Source of the DNA: Lipingzhangella_A rawalii
GTDB taxonomy: Bacteria; Actinomycetota; Actinomycetes; Streptosporangiales; Streptosporangiaceae
Assembly (NCBI RefSeq): GCF_031628175.1
Contig: NZ_JAVLVT010000003.1
Location: forward strand, 594,486-658,485
Reading direction: 5' to 3'
DNA length: 64,000 bases
Shown: positions 15,538 through 24,153 of the stretch, in pieces
Position numbering within the stretch: position 1 is the first letter of the stretch
How the letters are laid out: every line of letters starts with the position of its first letter
The notes under the pieces: generated by a model
What the model saw: the letters and a program-made list of their open reading frames with translations, nothing else
Told to the model about the DNA's origin: nothing
Database searches by the model: none
Program-made: the position numbers and the translations under genes

Positions 15538-15988
15538 GCTCTGGCCTGGATTCCTCCTAGAGCACTTCCGGACGGCCTGGTGGACGACCGCAGTTACGGC
15601 GTGACTCGCTACCGAGAACCGACACTCCCGTGACATTGGGCTAACTGGTGTTTGGGTATACCCGGAGGAGTACGTCAGGTCTGCCCGAGCTCCATGGAGA
15701 CAACTCTATCCGTGGCCTGCCATAGATGCCGGGATCCCGGTAGCATGGGCCATTCCGCAATCGACAGGAGCCCCGCAGTGCCGGTCCTCCCGCACGGGTG
15801 TGCTCGCGGCGCCGGTCCGAGCGTGCCAGGCCACCGGAAGCCGTCGTCCCTCGATCCTGGTGGCGCTCGCGGACTGGAGGTCCGGCGCGGTCGGGAAACG
15901 TGGCGGCGACCACGGGTGCCGTGTCGTGGCGGGGAGTTCGTCGTTTCCCGCCCTGCCGGACGGCGGGGATAGCTGTGGAGGAGTCCAG
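15538..15988 (+). promoter_or_regulatory. 451-bp gene-free stretch upstream of a methyltransferase
   Basis: No supported gene and no CRISPR repeat. Two perfect palindromes are visible: GGGTATACCC (15654-15663) and CCGGGATCCCGG (15729-15740). The latter is followed directly by TAGCAT, a plausible -10 box for the methyltransferase, with a leader of about 240 nt. Confidence 0.4.
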
Positions 15989-16825
15989 TTGAATGAGACC
16001 CCGTCCTGGATGAGGAACGAGGAGACCAGCGAGGCCGCATTGCCTCCCGAACTGAACACCGGCGTTCCACACACCGCGCGGGTATGGAACTACTATCTCG
16101 GTGGCAAGGACAACTTCGCCGCGGACCGAGAGGTCGCCGAACAGTTCCGTGCCCTGGTGCCGTCGGTGGCCGAGGCTGCCCGTGCCGACCGCGCGTTCCT
16201 GGCGCGCGTCGTGAAGCACGTTGTCGCCGAGCAGGGAATCCGCCAGATCCTGGACCTGGGCACCGGCATTCCCACGGCCGACAACACCCACGAGGTCGCC
16301 CAGCGGCTCGCTCCGGAAACACGCGTGGTCTACGTCGACAACGATCCCATCGTGCTGGTGCATGCCCGGGCGTTACTGACCAGCACCCCGGAGGGCGTCA
16401 CCGACTATGTCGAGGCCGACGTGCGCGATCCGGACGCGGTGTTGCGCAACGCGGCGCGCACCCTGGATCTCACCCAGCCCACGGCCGTGATGATGTTGGG
16501 GGTGCTCAACCACGTGGAGGGTGACGAGGTCGCCCAGGGCATCGTGCGTCAGGTCATGGCGGCGCTTCCCTCGGGTAGCTATCTCGCGTTGACCCACCCC
16601 ACCGACGAGATCTCCGGCGACGGGGCGCACGTCGCGGTCCGGCTGTGGAACGAGAACGGCGGAACCCCGCCACTGGTCCTGCGGAGTCGGGATCAACTGG
16701 CCGAGCTCTTCACCGGCCTGGAGGTGCTGGAGCCGGGCATCGTGCCCCCGGCGCGCTGGCGACCCGCGCCGGGTCTGGACCTCCAGGACAGCGACGAGTT
16801 CTGCGGAGTGGGCTATAAGCCGTGA
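15989..16825 (+). CDS. DUF574-type SAM-dependent methyltransferase
   Basis: A 278-residue SAM methyltransferase of the family often called DUF574/Methyltransf_19, abundant in filamentous actinomycetes and of unknown substrate. The signature VWNYYLGGKDNFAADREVAEQ is near the N-terminus. ILDLGTGIPTADNTHEVAQ is SAM motif I, and VVYVDNDPIVLVHARALL binds the adenosine. TTG 15989 is preferred because GGAGGAG lies 5 nt upstream; ATG 16010 is the alternative. A truncated paralog lies at 23461. Confidence 0.85.
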   Translation: MNETPSWMRNEETSEAALPPELNTGVPHTARVWNYYLGGKDNFAADREVAEQFRALVPSVAEAARADRAFLARVVKHVVAEQGIRQILDLGTGIPTADNTHEVAQRLAPETRVVYVDNDPIVLVHARALLTSTPEGVTDYVEADVRDPDAVLRNAARTLDLTQPTAVMMLGVLNHVEGDEVAQGIVRQVMAALPSGSYLALTHPTDEISGDGAHVAVRLWNENGGTPPLVLRSRDQLAELFTGLEVLEPGIVPPARWRPAPGLDLQDSDEFCGVGYKP

Positions 16826-16899
16826 GGCGCCCGCTCCCGGCCCGATGTCCCGGACACGCAGGGTGGCAGGGCATGTTGGCAGGGCACGTTGGCAACACT

Positions 16900-16937
16900 G
16901 GCCCCGGGCGGAGGCGGACGGTCCCCCTGCCGGGGCC
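16900..16937. terminator. Bidirectional terminator between convergent genes
   Basis: GGCCCCGG (16900-16907) pairs with CCGGGGCC (16930-16937) in the gap between the methyltransferase and the converging citryl-CoA-lyase-like gene. A 13-bp GGCAGGGCAYGTT unit is tandemly repeated just before it (about 16865-16890). Confidence 0.55.
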
Positions 16938-16947
16938 GCAGGCTGGC

Positions 16948-17781
16948 TCAGCCCGAGCCGTAGTCGTGCGTCGCGGGAGCATCCGGGGCGACGTAGTAGG
17001 CGTGGCCGTCCACGGCGCGGTAGATCTGGTTGGCGATGGGTCGCCGGCGTTCCTCGGCGATGTGCCCGAGCAGCCCGGCCGTGCGCGCCAACAGGGCCAC
17101 CCCCCGCAGGAGCTCGGCGGGGAGGCCGAGGTCGGCCAGCGCCGCCCCACACACACCCGCCCCGTTCAGCGGCAGTGGCTTGCCCAACGCTTCGGGAGCG
17201 ACCCGACCTATCGCCTCGAACAATGCCAGGTGGGGACCGTACCGGTCGTGTTCTCGTGCGAGCCGGATCAGGGCGGGGGTGCGCGGGTCCTGCTGGCGGT
17301 GTACCGGATGGCCCAGACCGGGCACCAGCGCCCCCTCGGCGCGCCGGTTCCGGATGGCGGTGTGGGCCAGGGCATCCCAGTGGTCCGGGGCGCCCTCCGC
17401 TTCTGGGGGCGGCGCGTCGAGCTCCGCCAGGGTGGCGGTGAGGAACCGTGCGGTGTCCTCGGTCACCCCGAGGAAGCGGGAACCACCGCCGAGTAGGCCG
17501 GCGGCGATCGCGGACTGGAGGGACTCCGGGGCGGAGAGGTAGGTGAGCCGCGCGGAGATCGCGGTGGGGGTGAACCCGTGGTCGGCCAGCGCCACCAGTA
17601 CAGCTTCGAACACCCGCACGTCGGCTGGCTCGGGCCGCTGCTGCCGGATCAGCCACAACGCCAGCTCCCCGAAGCCGACCTGTCCCAACAGCTCGGTGCT
17701 GAGGTCATGCCCCAGCAGGGTGATGGTGCTGGCATTGGAGGTGCCCAGGGATGTGGGGTACTGCTGGGGTGTCTCGGTCAC
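16948..17781 (-). CDS. Citryl-CoA lyase / citrate-synthase-fold protein
   Basis: A 277-residue protein with the C-terminal citrate-synthase fold, shorter than citrate synthase itself. VPGLGHPVHRQQDPRTPAL carries the conserved His region. LPLNGAGVCGAALADLGLP is the equivalent of the second active-site segment. Family knowledge: such short forms are annotated citryl-CoA lyase or as partners of CoA-transferases. GTG 17781 has AAGGAG six nt upstream and overlaps the CaiB stop (GTGA), so the two are co-translated. The reaction in this cluster is not proven. Confidence 0.8.
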   Translation of the reverse strand: MTETPQQYPTSLGTSNASTITLLGHDLSTELLGQVGFGELALWLIRQQRPEPADVRVFEAVLVALADHGFTPTAISARLTYLSAPESLQSAIAAGLLGGGSRFLGVTEDTARFLTATLAELDAPPPEAEGAPDHWDALAHTAIRNRRAEGALVPGLGHPVHRQQDPRTPALIRLAREHDRYGPHLALFEAIGRVAPEALGKPLPLNGAGVCGAALADLGLPAELLRGVALLARTAGLLGHIAEERRRPIANQIYRAVDGHAYYVAPDAPATHDYGSG

Positions 17782-18971
17782 GGCCGCTCCTTGGTGTGTG
17801 TGGTCGGGGCGTGGCGGGGGCTGCGCAGCCAGGCGCGAATGTCGGCGCCGTGCTCGTCCAGCTCCGGCGGGGGGAGGTCGTAGCGCGGGCTGGCATCGCT
17901 GAACGTGATGGGATTGCGGATGCTGGGAAGCTCGGCGGTGTCGCGGGGGATGGTCACCACCGGGTCCAGGCCCAGATCCCGGGCGAGCTGAACCCCCTGG
18001 TCCACGCTGTTGATGGGGCCGCAGGGCACGCCGGCCGCGGAGAGTGTCTCGAACCATTCGTCGGCGGGACGCTGACACAGCCGTTCCACCAGCAGGGGGC
18101 GCAACTGGTCGCGGTTGTGGGTGCGGTCCTCGGTGGTGCGGAATCGCTCGTCGTCGGGGAGATTCTCCAGACCCAGTGCCGTGCACAGGCGGCGGAACTG
18201 GCCGTCGTTGCCGGCGATCACGATCAGTTCCCGGTCCGCGGTGGGGAGCGGTTCGTAGGGGAACAGGCTGGGGTGGGCGTTGCCCATACGTTGGGGGACG
18301 ACCCCGCCGGCGACGTGGGCCGCGGTGTGGTTGACGAGGCCGGACAGGGCTGAGGACATCAGGTTCATCTCCAGGTGCTGTCCGGTGCCCGTGGCCTGGC
18401 GCTGGTGTAGGGCGCTGAGGACGCCGATGGCGGTGTGCATTCCGGTCATCACGTCGAACACCGAGATTCCCGCGCGGTAGGGCGGGCCCTCGGGGGAACC
18501 GGTGAGGCTCATCAGCCCGGAGGCGGCCTGGACGAGGAGGTCGTAGCCGGGCAGGGTGGCGCCCTCGGCGGTGCCGAAGCCGCTGATGGAGGCGTAGATC
18601 AGCCCGGGGTTGGTCGGGCGCAGGCTCTCGTAGTCCAGGCCGAAGCGGCCCAGTCCGCCCGGTTTGAAGTTCTCGATGAGGATGTCGGAGCGGGCCGCCA
18701 GCTCCTGGGCCAGGGCCCGGTCGTCCTCCGTGGACAGGTCCAGGCTCACCGAGCGCTTATTGCGGTTGATCCCGAGGTAGTAGGTGGCCACGCCGTCGCG
18801 TTCGGGTGGGATCCAGGTGCGGGTGTCGTCCCCGGTGGGGGATTCCACCTTGATCACCTCGGCCCCGAGGTCCGCCAGCAGCATGGTGGCATACGGGCCG
18901 GCGAGGATCCGGGAGAAGTCAGCGATCAGGATCCCGTCCAGCGGGTGGGAGTTCTCGGGTGGTGTGCTCAT
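17778..18971 (-). CDS. CaiB/BaiF family CoA-transferase
   Basis: A 397-residue class III CoA-transferase that moves CoA between carboxylic acids through an enzyme-bound aspartyl-CoA. N-terminal LDGILIADFSRILAGPYATMLLADLGAEVIKVE is the diagnostic CoA-binding segment, and LIENFKPGGLGRFGLDYE follows. ATG 18971 opens the leftward operon. The divergent promoter region carries two copies of a triple-half-site operator. It likely activates an acid produced by the rightward ring-cleavage genes (inference). Confidence 0.92.
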   Translation of the reverse strand: MSTPPENSHPLDGILIADFSRILAGPYATMLLADLGAEVIKVESPTGDDTRTWIPPERDGVATYYLGINRNKRSVSLDLSTEDDRALAQELAARSDILIENFKPGGLGRFGLDYESLRPTNPGLIYASISGFGTAEGATLPGYDLLVQAASGLMSLTGSPEGPPYRAGISVFDVMTGMHTAIGVLSALHQRQATGTGQHLEMNLMSSALSGLVNHTAAHVAGGVVPQRMGNAHPSLFPYEPLPTADRELIVIAGNDGQFRRLCTALGLENLPDDERFRTTEDRTHNRDQLRPLLVERLCQRPADEWFETLSAAGVPCGPINSVDQGVQLARDLGLDPVVTIPRDTAELPSIRNPITFSDASPRYDLPPPELDEHGADIRAWLRSPRHAPTTHTKERP

Positions 18972-19007
18972 CGCGTGGACCAGTCTCTTTCGAACCAGGG
19001 AGCCTCC

Positions 19008-19041
19008 ATGTCCGCTGAGCGGACAATTGTCCGTTTAAGGA
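19008..19041. promoter_or_regulatory. Triple-half-site operator 1
   Basis: TGTCCGCTGAGCGGACA (19009-19025) is a palindrome with 7-bp arms. It is followed by a third half-site TTGTCCGTTTAAGG in direct orientation. Palindrome plus direct half-site is the layout known for PcaU/PobR-type IclR regulators. It lies 38 bp upstream of the CaiB start. Confidence 0.7.
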
Positions 19042-19129
19042 TGCGTGCTGGTGTGGACGGTGTCAATCTGGCCAGAGGAGTTGTGGAGCTCACAACTGGC
19101 ACTTGCTTGCTGATCACTCATCGGCAAGA

Positions 19130-19163
19130 ATGTCCGTCTAACGGACAAACGTCCGCTAAATGG
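19130..19163. promoter_or_regulatory. Triple-half-site operator 2
   Basis: TGTCCGTCTAACGGACA (19131-19147) has perfect 7-bp arms, followed by the half-site ACGTCCGCTAAATGG. It is arranged like operator 1, 122 bp away and in the same orientation, and ends about 40 bp before the dioxygenase ATG. Confidence 0.7.
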
Positions 19164-19201
19164 TCGTCCCGTGCACGGCGACAGCGGATCGAGGGAGAGC
19201 G

Positions 19202-20065
19202 ATGGATCACGTCACCGACAGCAACCTCACCGACCTCGCGCTTCAGCGGTGGGCCACAGCACACTCGCCGCGCCTGGCCGAGTTGATGACCGCCCTGGTC
19301 CGCCACGTCCACGCTTTCGCCCGCGAAGTGGAACTCACCGAGCAGGAGTGGGCCACCGCCATGGAGTGGCTGGCCGCAACCGGGCGCGCCAGCGATGACA
19401 AGCGCCAGGAATTCATCCTCGCCTCGGACGTCATTGGTTTGAGCACGCTGGTCGTGCAGCTCAACAACCGCTTCTCTGCGCAGGCCACACCCGCTACCGT
19501 GCTCGGCCCCTTCCACATCGAGGGATCTCCTCCCGCCGAGTCCGGCACGGACATGTCCCAGGGGCTGCCCGGAATGCCGCTCTTCCTGACCGGAACCGTG
19601 ACCGACACCAGCGGCGCCCCCGTGCCCCGGGCCGTGCTGGACGTATGGCAGGCCGACGCCGAGGGCTACTACGAGGCCCAGCTCGACGAGGTCGACGAGG
19701 CCCGGCTGCGCGCCCGCTACCGCACCCGCAGCGACGGCACCTACTGCGTACGCACCATCGCACCGCTGGGCTACTCCATCCCCATGGACGGCCCTGTCGG
19801 CACGCTTGTCGCCAACACCGAGATCTCTCCCTACCGCCCCGCCCACATCCACGTCCTCATCGACGAACCCGGCTACGCCCGCCTCGTCACCCACCTGTTC
19901 CAGGCGGGCTCGCAGTATCTGGACACCGACGTCGTCTTCGGTACCCGCAGCGAACTCGTCGTCGACTTCACCGAACACCCCGCCGGGCCCACCCCCGACG
20001 GTGGTCACCTGGACCGTCCCTACCTGCATGCCAGCTACGACTTCGTCCTCGACCCCGAGCACTGA
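19202..20065 (+). CDS. Intradiol ring-cleavage dioxygenase (hydroxyquinol/catechol 1,2-dioxygenase type)
   Basis: A 287-residue non-haem Fe(III) dioxygenase that opens catechol-like rings between the two hydroxyls. An N-terminal helical dimerisation domain covers about residues 1-95 (DKRQEFILASDVIGLSTLVVQL), as in catechol and hydroxyquinol dioxygenases. Then VLGPFHIEGSPP and the metal ligands follow: Tyr in the AEGYYEAQ and LGYSIPMDG segments, and two His in RPAHIHVLI. ATG 19202 follows AGGGAGAG. It is first gene of a rightward operon with DoxX and an amidohydrolase. Hydroxyquinol is the likelier substrate from overall resemblance, at moderate certainty. Confidence 0.88.
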   Translation: MDHVTDSNLTDLALQRWATAHSPRLAELMTALVRHVHAFAREVELTEQEWATAMEWLAATGRASDDKRQEFILASDVIGLSTLVVQLNNRFSAQATPATVLGPFHIEGSPPAESGTDMSQGLPGMPLFLTGTVTDTSGAPVPRAVLDVWQADAEGYYEAQLDEVDEARLRARYRTRSDGTYCVRTIAPLGYSIPMDGPVGTLVANTEISPYRPAHIHVLIDEPGYARLVTHLFQAGSQYLDTDVVFGTRSELVVDFTEHPAGPTPDGGHLDRPYLHASYDFVLDPEH

Positions 20066-20131
20066 ACGCCCCACCCCGGCGACGCCCCCGACCCGGTTGC
20101 CCACGCCCGCATTCCACCCACGGAGCGCCCC

Positions 20132-20641
20132 ATGGAACTCGGACTCCTGCTACTGCGCCTGCTCCTGGCCGCACTGCTCATCGGACACAGCACCCAGAAG
20201 CTCTTCGGCTGGTTCGGCGGTACCGGAACCGCGCAGATCTTCGACACCTGGGGATTCACTCCCGGGGCCCGCATGGTCGTGCTCGCGGGTGCCCTGGAGC
20301 TCGCGGGGGCTGTGTCCATCGCGGCCGGTTTTCTCCTGCCCGGGGGAGCCGCCGTGGTCATCGGCACCATGATCGTCGCCTCCGTGGCCACCGCCCCCAA
20401 CGGCTTCTGGGCCCAACGGGGCGGATGCGAGGTCCCGTTCTGCTACGGGGCCCTGGCCCTGATCCTCACCGTCACCGGCCCCGGACCGTGGTCCGTGGAC
20501 CACGCCCTGGGCCTGTCCACCGGGTTGTCCGGGCCACTGTGGGGCCTGATCGTGCTCCTCGTTGGCTCGGCCGCAGCCCTGCCGCCCCTCTACCGGCGCC
20601 GTCGCGTCCTGAAGGCGCGCGCCCAATCCACAGCGAGGTGA
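20132..20641 (+). CDS. DoxX family membrane protein
   Basis: A 169-residue integral membrane protein with about four hydrophobic segments. It has the family start LLLLRLLLAALLIGHSTQKLFGWFGG, then GTAQIFDTWGFTPGARM and a small-residue helix. DoxX proteins accompany many oxidoreductases; their biochemical role is not settled. It sits 66 bp after the dioxygenase and 4 bp before the amidohydrolase, so it is probably co-transcribed. Confidence 0.88.
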   Translation: MELGLLLLRLLLAALLIGHSTQKLFGWFGGTGTAQIFDTWGFTPGARMVVLAGALELAGAVSIAAGFLLPGGAAVVIGTMIVASVATAPNGFWAQRGGCEVPFCYGALALILTVTGPGPWSVDHALGLSTGLSGPLWGLIVLLVGSAAALPPLYRRRRVLKARAQSTAR

Positions 20642-20645
20642 CATC

Positions 20646-22091
20646 ATGACCACCCCAGCCAGTGACCCCTCCGTGTTCGCCACCAACCGTCCCGTGCTGT
20701 TTCGGAACGCCACCGTGCTGTCCATGGATCCCACCATCGGAGTCCTGGACGGTGGCGACGTGCTGGTGCGTGGCGAACACATCGCCGAGGTCGGCATCGG
20801 CCTGACCGCACCCGAGGACGCCGCGGTTGTCGACGCCTCGGGTGGCATCCTGATGCCGGGGATGGTCGACACCCATCGGCACATGTGGCAGACCGCGTTG
20901 CGGGGGTTCGGCGCGGACTGGACCCTGGCCCAGTACTTCCACTTCTATTACCTCAACTGGGGCCAGATCTTCCGCCCCGAGGACATCTACGCCGGCAACC
21001 TGCTCGCCGCCGTCGAGGCCGTCGACGCCGGAGTGACCACCACACTGGACTGGTCACACGGCCTGTGGACCACCGATCACGCCGAGGCGGCTGTGGCCGC
21101 GCTGCGCGCGGCCCCCGGCCGCTACGTGTTGGCCTACGGAAACCTGCTCCAGGCGCCGTGGGAATGGTCGACCTCGCCGGAGTTCCACGCCTTCGTGCAG
21201 CGCAACTTCGCCACCAGCGACGACATGCTGGGGCTCCAACTGGCGTTCGACGTCACTGGCGACGCCCAGTTCCCGGAGAAGGCCGCCTTCGACGCCGCCC
21301 GGGAGCTCGGTGTGCCGGTGACCACGCATGCCGGGGTGTGGGGCGCCACCAATGACGATAGTATCCGGCTGATGTGGGAACACGGCTGTATGGGGCCGAA
21401 TGTGACCTACGTCCATTCCGCCAGCCTGGGCGAGGATTCCTACCAGCGCATCGCGGCTTCCGGCGGACGGGTCTCCGTTGCTGCCGAGAGCGAACAGAAC
21501 GCTGGCCAGGGCTACCCCCCGACCTGGAGACTGCGCAGTCACGGCATTCCGGTGTCGCTGTCCGTGGACACCAGCGTGTGGCAGAGCGGGGACCTCTTCT
21601 CCGCCATGCGCGCCACCCTGTCCGCCGACCGGTCCCGCGAGCATCTGCGGGCCCAGTCCGCGGGCGAGACTGTGGTACACAATCGGCTCCGTGCCGAACA
21701 CGTGGTGCACTGGGCCACCCGTGGCGGCGCCGAGACACTGGGGCTGAGCCGGGTCACCGGGAGCCTCACCCCGGGGGCGAAGGCCGACGTGGTGTTGATC
21801 AAGAACGACCGGTCTCCGGTGATGTTCCCGCTGGTGCATCCCTACGGGCACGTGGTGTTCCAGGCCGGTCGGGCAGACGTGCACACGGTCCTCGTCAACG
21901 GGGAGGTTGTGAAGTTCGAGCACGAGTTGGTGGGGGTGGATTTGGACCGGGTGCGCTCGGCCGTCGCCGCCACCGTCGAACACACCCGTGCCCACCTGGG
22001 TGCTGCTGAGTGGCACCACTGGATGTCCCCAGACGTTCCCGAAACCGAGGTGGTCGCCAACCCCTACACCTACAGCGAATACCGGGGGTAG
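20646..22091 (+). CDS. Amidohydrolase family protein (TRZ/ATZ/chlorohydrolase-like)
   Basis: A 481-residue metal-dependent hydrolase of the cytosine-deaminase/chlorohydrolase subgroup. N-terminal LFRNATVLSMDPTIGVLDGGDVLVRGEHIAEVG is the small beta-sandwich, followed by the metal motif GMVDTHRHMWQ (HxH). VTTHAGVWG and SVDTSVWQSGDLF are later metal/substrate strands; the C-terminus returns to the sandwich with LTPGAKADVVLIK. Its position behind an intradiol dioxygenase suggests hydrolysis of an amino or halogen substituent upstream of ring cleavage (inference). Substrate unknown. Confidence 0.88.
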   Translation: MTTPASDPSVFATNRPVLFRNATVLSMDPTIGVLDGGDVLVRGEHIAEVGIGLTAPEDAAVVDASGGILMPGMVDTHRHMWQTALRGFGADWTLAQYFHFYYLNWGQIFRPEDIYAGNLLAAVEAVDAGVTTTLDWSHGLWTTDHAEAAVAALRAAPGRYVLAYGNLLQAPWEWSTSPEFHAFVQRNFATSDDMLGLQLAFDVTGDAQFPEKAAFDAARELGVPVTTHAGVWGATNDDSIRLMWEHGCMGPNVTYVHSASLGEDSYQRIAASGGRVSVAAESEQNAGQGYPPTWRLRSHGIPVSLSVDTSVWQSGDLFSAMRATLSADRSREHLRAQSAGETVVHNRLRAEHVVHWATRGGAETLGLSRVTGSLTPGAKADVVLIKNDRSPVMFPLVHPYGHVVFQAGRADVHTVLVNGEVVKFEHELVGVDLDRVRSAVAATVEHTRAHLGAAEWHHWMSPDVPETEVVANPYTYSEYRG

Positions 22092-22285
22092 GGTCCCGGG
22101 TTCCGGCGCCGGCAGCCACCCACGGGCTGGGCCGCCGGCGCCGATCCGTGGGCGTGGTGCGGCATGCTCGGAGCGTGTGTTCGCACGGGGGCCCCGGGGC
22201 GGGCGGATACAGTGACGAACAACCATCCAGTGGCTGCGGGGGCGTTGCTCTCCCGTGCCGATGACCCGTGTGCAGGGGGACAACG

Positions 22286-23095
22286 ATGCGTCGGGAGACC
22301 GGGCCGGACTTTATCGAGGCGCTCGCCCGTGGACTCGACGTACTGCGCGGTTTCCATCCCAGCCAGCCCTGTCGCACCCTGAGCGAGGTGGCTGCCGACA
22401 CCGGGCTCGCGCGGCCCACCGCCCGTCGGATCCTGCTCACGCTGGAGGAACTGGGTTACGTGCGCAGCGACACCACCGGCTTCGCGCTCACCCCACGCGT
22501 TCTGGACCTCGGTATGGCCTATATCAGCTCCAACAGCCTCTGGGAGATCGCCGAACCACACCTGCGCGACCTCGTGAAACAGACGGGGGAGTCGTGCTCC
22601 CTGGCACAGCTGGAGGGATCGGACATCGTCTACGTCGCGCGGGTCTCGGTGCCCAAGCTCGTCACCTTGGCGGTGAACGTGGGAACCCGGTTCCCCGCGG
22701 CACAGACCTCGCTGGGCAAGGTGCTGCTGGCCGCACTGGAAGAGTCCCAGCTGGACCGCGCGCTGGCCACACCCAGCGTCTCCGGGATCGAACCCCGCTG
22801 GCAGCCGGAACGTAGCGAGTTGGAGGCGGTGCTGCGCGACGTGCGCGCCAAGGGATGGGCCAGCACCGACCAGGATCTCGCCCTGGGGATCCGTTCCATC
22901 GCGGCGCCGGTCCGCAATGGGGAGGGACGCACCGTGGCTGCGGTGAATGTCAACGCGCACGCGGCCGAGACCTCGGTGGAGCACCTGTGGGAGCATCACC
23001 TGCCGTTGCTGCTGCGCACCGCCAGTGCTCTGAGTGAGGACTGGGCCGCACGCGAGTCCTGCCCCATCGCCACGGTAGAAGACGCCGCACAATAG
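22286..23095 (+). CDS. IclR family transcriptional regulator
   Basis: A 269-residue IclR-type regulator. The winged helix-turn-helix is at about residues 10-70 (RGLDVLRGFHPSQPCRTLSEVAADTGLARPTARRILLTLEELGYV), with the effector domain after it, including NVGTRFPAAQTSLGKVLLAAL. Sequence character is that of the PcaR/PobR/PcaU branch that senses aromatic acids. ATG 22286 has a G-rich site upstream; ATG 22268 is an alternative. It probably binds the two triple-half-site operators between the CaiB and dioxygenase genes (inference from their layout). Confidence 0.9.
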   Translation: MRRETGPDFIEALARGLDVLRGFHPSQPCRTLSEVAADTGLARPTARRILLTLEELGYVRSDTTGFALTPRVLDLGMAYISSNSLWEIAEPHLRDLVKQTGESCSLAQLEGSDIVYVARVSVPKLVTLAVNVGTRFPAAQTSLGKVLLAALEESQLDRALATPSVSGIEPRWQPERSELEAVLRDVRAKGWASTDQDLALGIRSIAAPVRNGEGRTVAAVNVNAHAAETSVEHLWEHHLPLLLRTASALSEDWAARESCPIATVEDAAQ

Positions 23096-23099
23096 CGCA

Positions 23100-23136
23100 G
23101 GAAGCCGCGTCGTTCTCGCGGCCCGCCGTGGCTTCC
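23100..23136 (+). terminator. Possible terminator after the IclR gene
   Basis: GGAAGCC (23100-23106) pairs with GGCTTCC (23130-23136), with internal GC-rich pairing, 5 bp after the IclR stop. Confidence 0.4.
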
Positions 23137-23178
23137 CGGTGGCCTGGCCCCGTCCGCATGTCCCTACGCCCTGCTATG

Positions 23179-23217
23179 TTGCGTGACACGCGCAGTGTTT
23201 CCTATAAAGGAACACTG
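23179..23217 (+). promoter_or_regulatory. Promoter with operator over the -10 box
   Basis: CAGTGTTTCC (23193-23202) and GGAACACTG (23209-23217) form a 9-bp inverted repeat with one bulge around TATAAA (23203-23208), a strong -10. TTGCGT at 23179-23184 is a possible -35. It faces the truncated methyltransferase 244 bp downstream; the leader between holds no other gene I can support. Confidence 0.5.
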
Positions 23218-23460
23218 TGGTCGGGGGTGCTCGTCGCTGGTTGTCAGGCGCGGGGCTGGTGCACGGGTACCCACCGGCCGATCAGGGATCGCTGTCGTGG
23301 CGCGGGGCAGATTGCGGGAACGCCGGAAGTGGCGGGGATGAGGCCCGATGGAGCGCAGACCTGCACCGCTTGGGGCGGGGCGCGTTCGGGACTAGGCTTC
23401 CGGACAGTTGCGCCGATTGCGCCATTTCGTCCCCTGTGGCCCCGCGAGGAGGCAGCCTCC

Positions 23461-24045
23461 ATGCCTGACGCCGATGCGTTCATGCGTACTCCCCGTGATC
23501 CGGAGACCGGGGAAGACTTTCCGCCGGATATTCCCACGGATCGGCCCACGCCCGCCCGCGCCTACTGTATGAGCCTGGGCAGTAAGGACAATTTCGAGGT
23601 GGACCGGGTCCTGGTTCAGCACGCGCTGGAGGCCTTCCCCGAGTGTGTGGACGTGGCGCGGCAGAACCGCCAATACCTGTACCGGGCGGTGCGCTATCTG
23701 GCTCGGGACGTGGGCATCGATCAGTTCTTGGACCTGGGGTCGGGCCTGCCCACGGACAACAACGTGCACCAGGTCGCCCAGCAGTTCCAACCGCAGGCAC
23801 GGGTGGTGTATGTGGACAATGCGAGCCGCGCCAATAGTACGGCCGCACCCGGGCCGACCCCGCCGCCAGCACCTCCTCCGTGGCGGCGCCCTGGCCGGAC
23901 CACCGCCCCGAGGGCAGAGTCCACGAGCGCACCCACCCAGGCGGCTCCGGGGCGGGATGGTTCCGCGAACTCACCCGCCGAGGCGGTCGCGGCACAGATG
24001 GTACGGACACGAGACGACCGAGCCACGACAGACCCGGTGCGGTGA
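23461..24045 (+). pseudogene. DUF574-type SAM methyltransferase, truncated
   Basis: Residues 1-120 from ATG 23461 (GAGGAGG eight nt upstream) match the DUF574 family: ARAYCMSLGSKDNFEVDRVLVQ, FLDLGSGLPTDNNVHQVAQ (SAM motif I) and ARVVYVDN. Exactly after VVYVDN, near 23821, the family sequence stops. The frame continues with about 74 Pro/Ala/Thr/Arg-rich residues unlike any methyltransferase core. The C-terminal two-thirds is missing, so catalysis is unlikely. The breakpoint suggests a deletion or rearrangement. A strong promoter-like region remains upstream. Confidence 0.7.
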
Positions 24046-24120
24046 TCGCGGTCACCAATCGCATAAGAACCCCTCCCCGGGGTGTCGATGTCGCCTGGAA
24101 CGGGGCGACAGCGGAACGAG

Positions 24121-24153
24121 TTGACCCCATACTGAACCCTAGAAGTCTAGGAT
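24121..24153 (+). promoter_or_regulatory. Promoter/operator of the XRE-DUF397 pair
   Basis: TTGACC at 24121-24126 and the dyad CCTAGA-AG-TCTAGG at 24138-24151 lie about 125 bp before the XRE regulator. The dyad overlaps where a -10 would be, as expected of an autoregulatory operator. Confidence 0.4.

Noticed and set aside
15538..15988. Possible CRISPR array or leader after cas6e
   Set aside because: No repeated 28-30 bp unit is present; only two isolated palindromes unlike the repeat at 10404.
16865..16895. 13-bp tandem repeat (GGCAGGGCAYGTT)
   Set aside because: Only two full units in a short intergenic gap; likely chance or slippage, with no sign of function.
23218..23460. Upstream in-frame extension of the truncated methyltransferase
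   Set aside because: Composition is not protein-like and the family start with GAGGAGG is at 23461; treated as leader.
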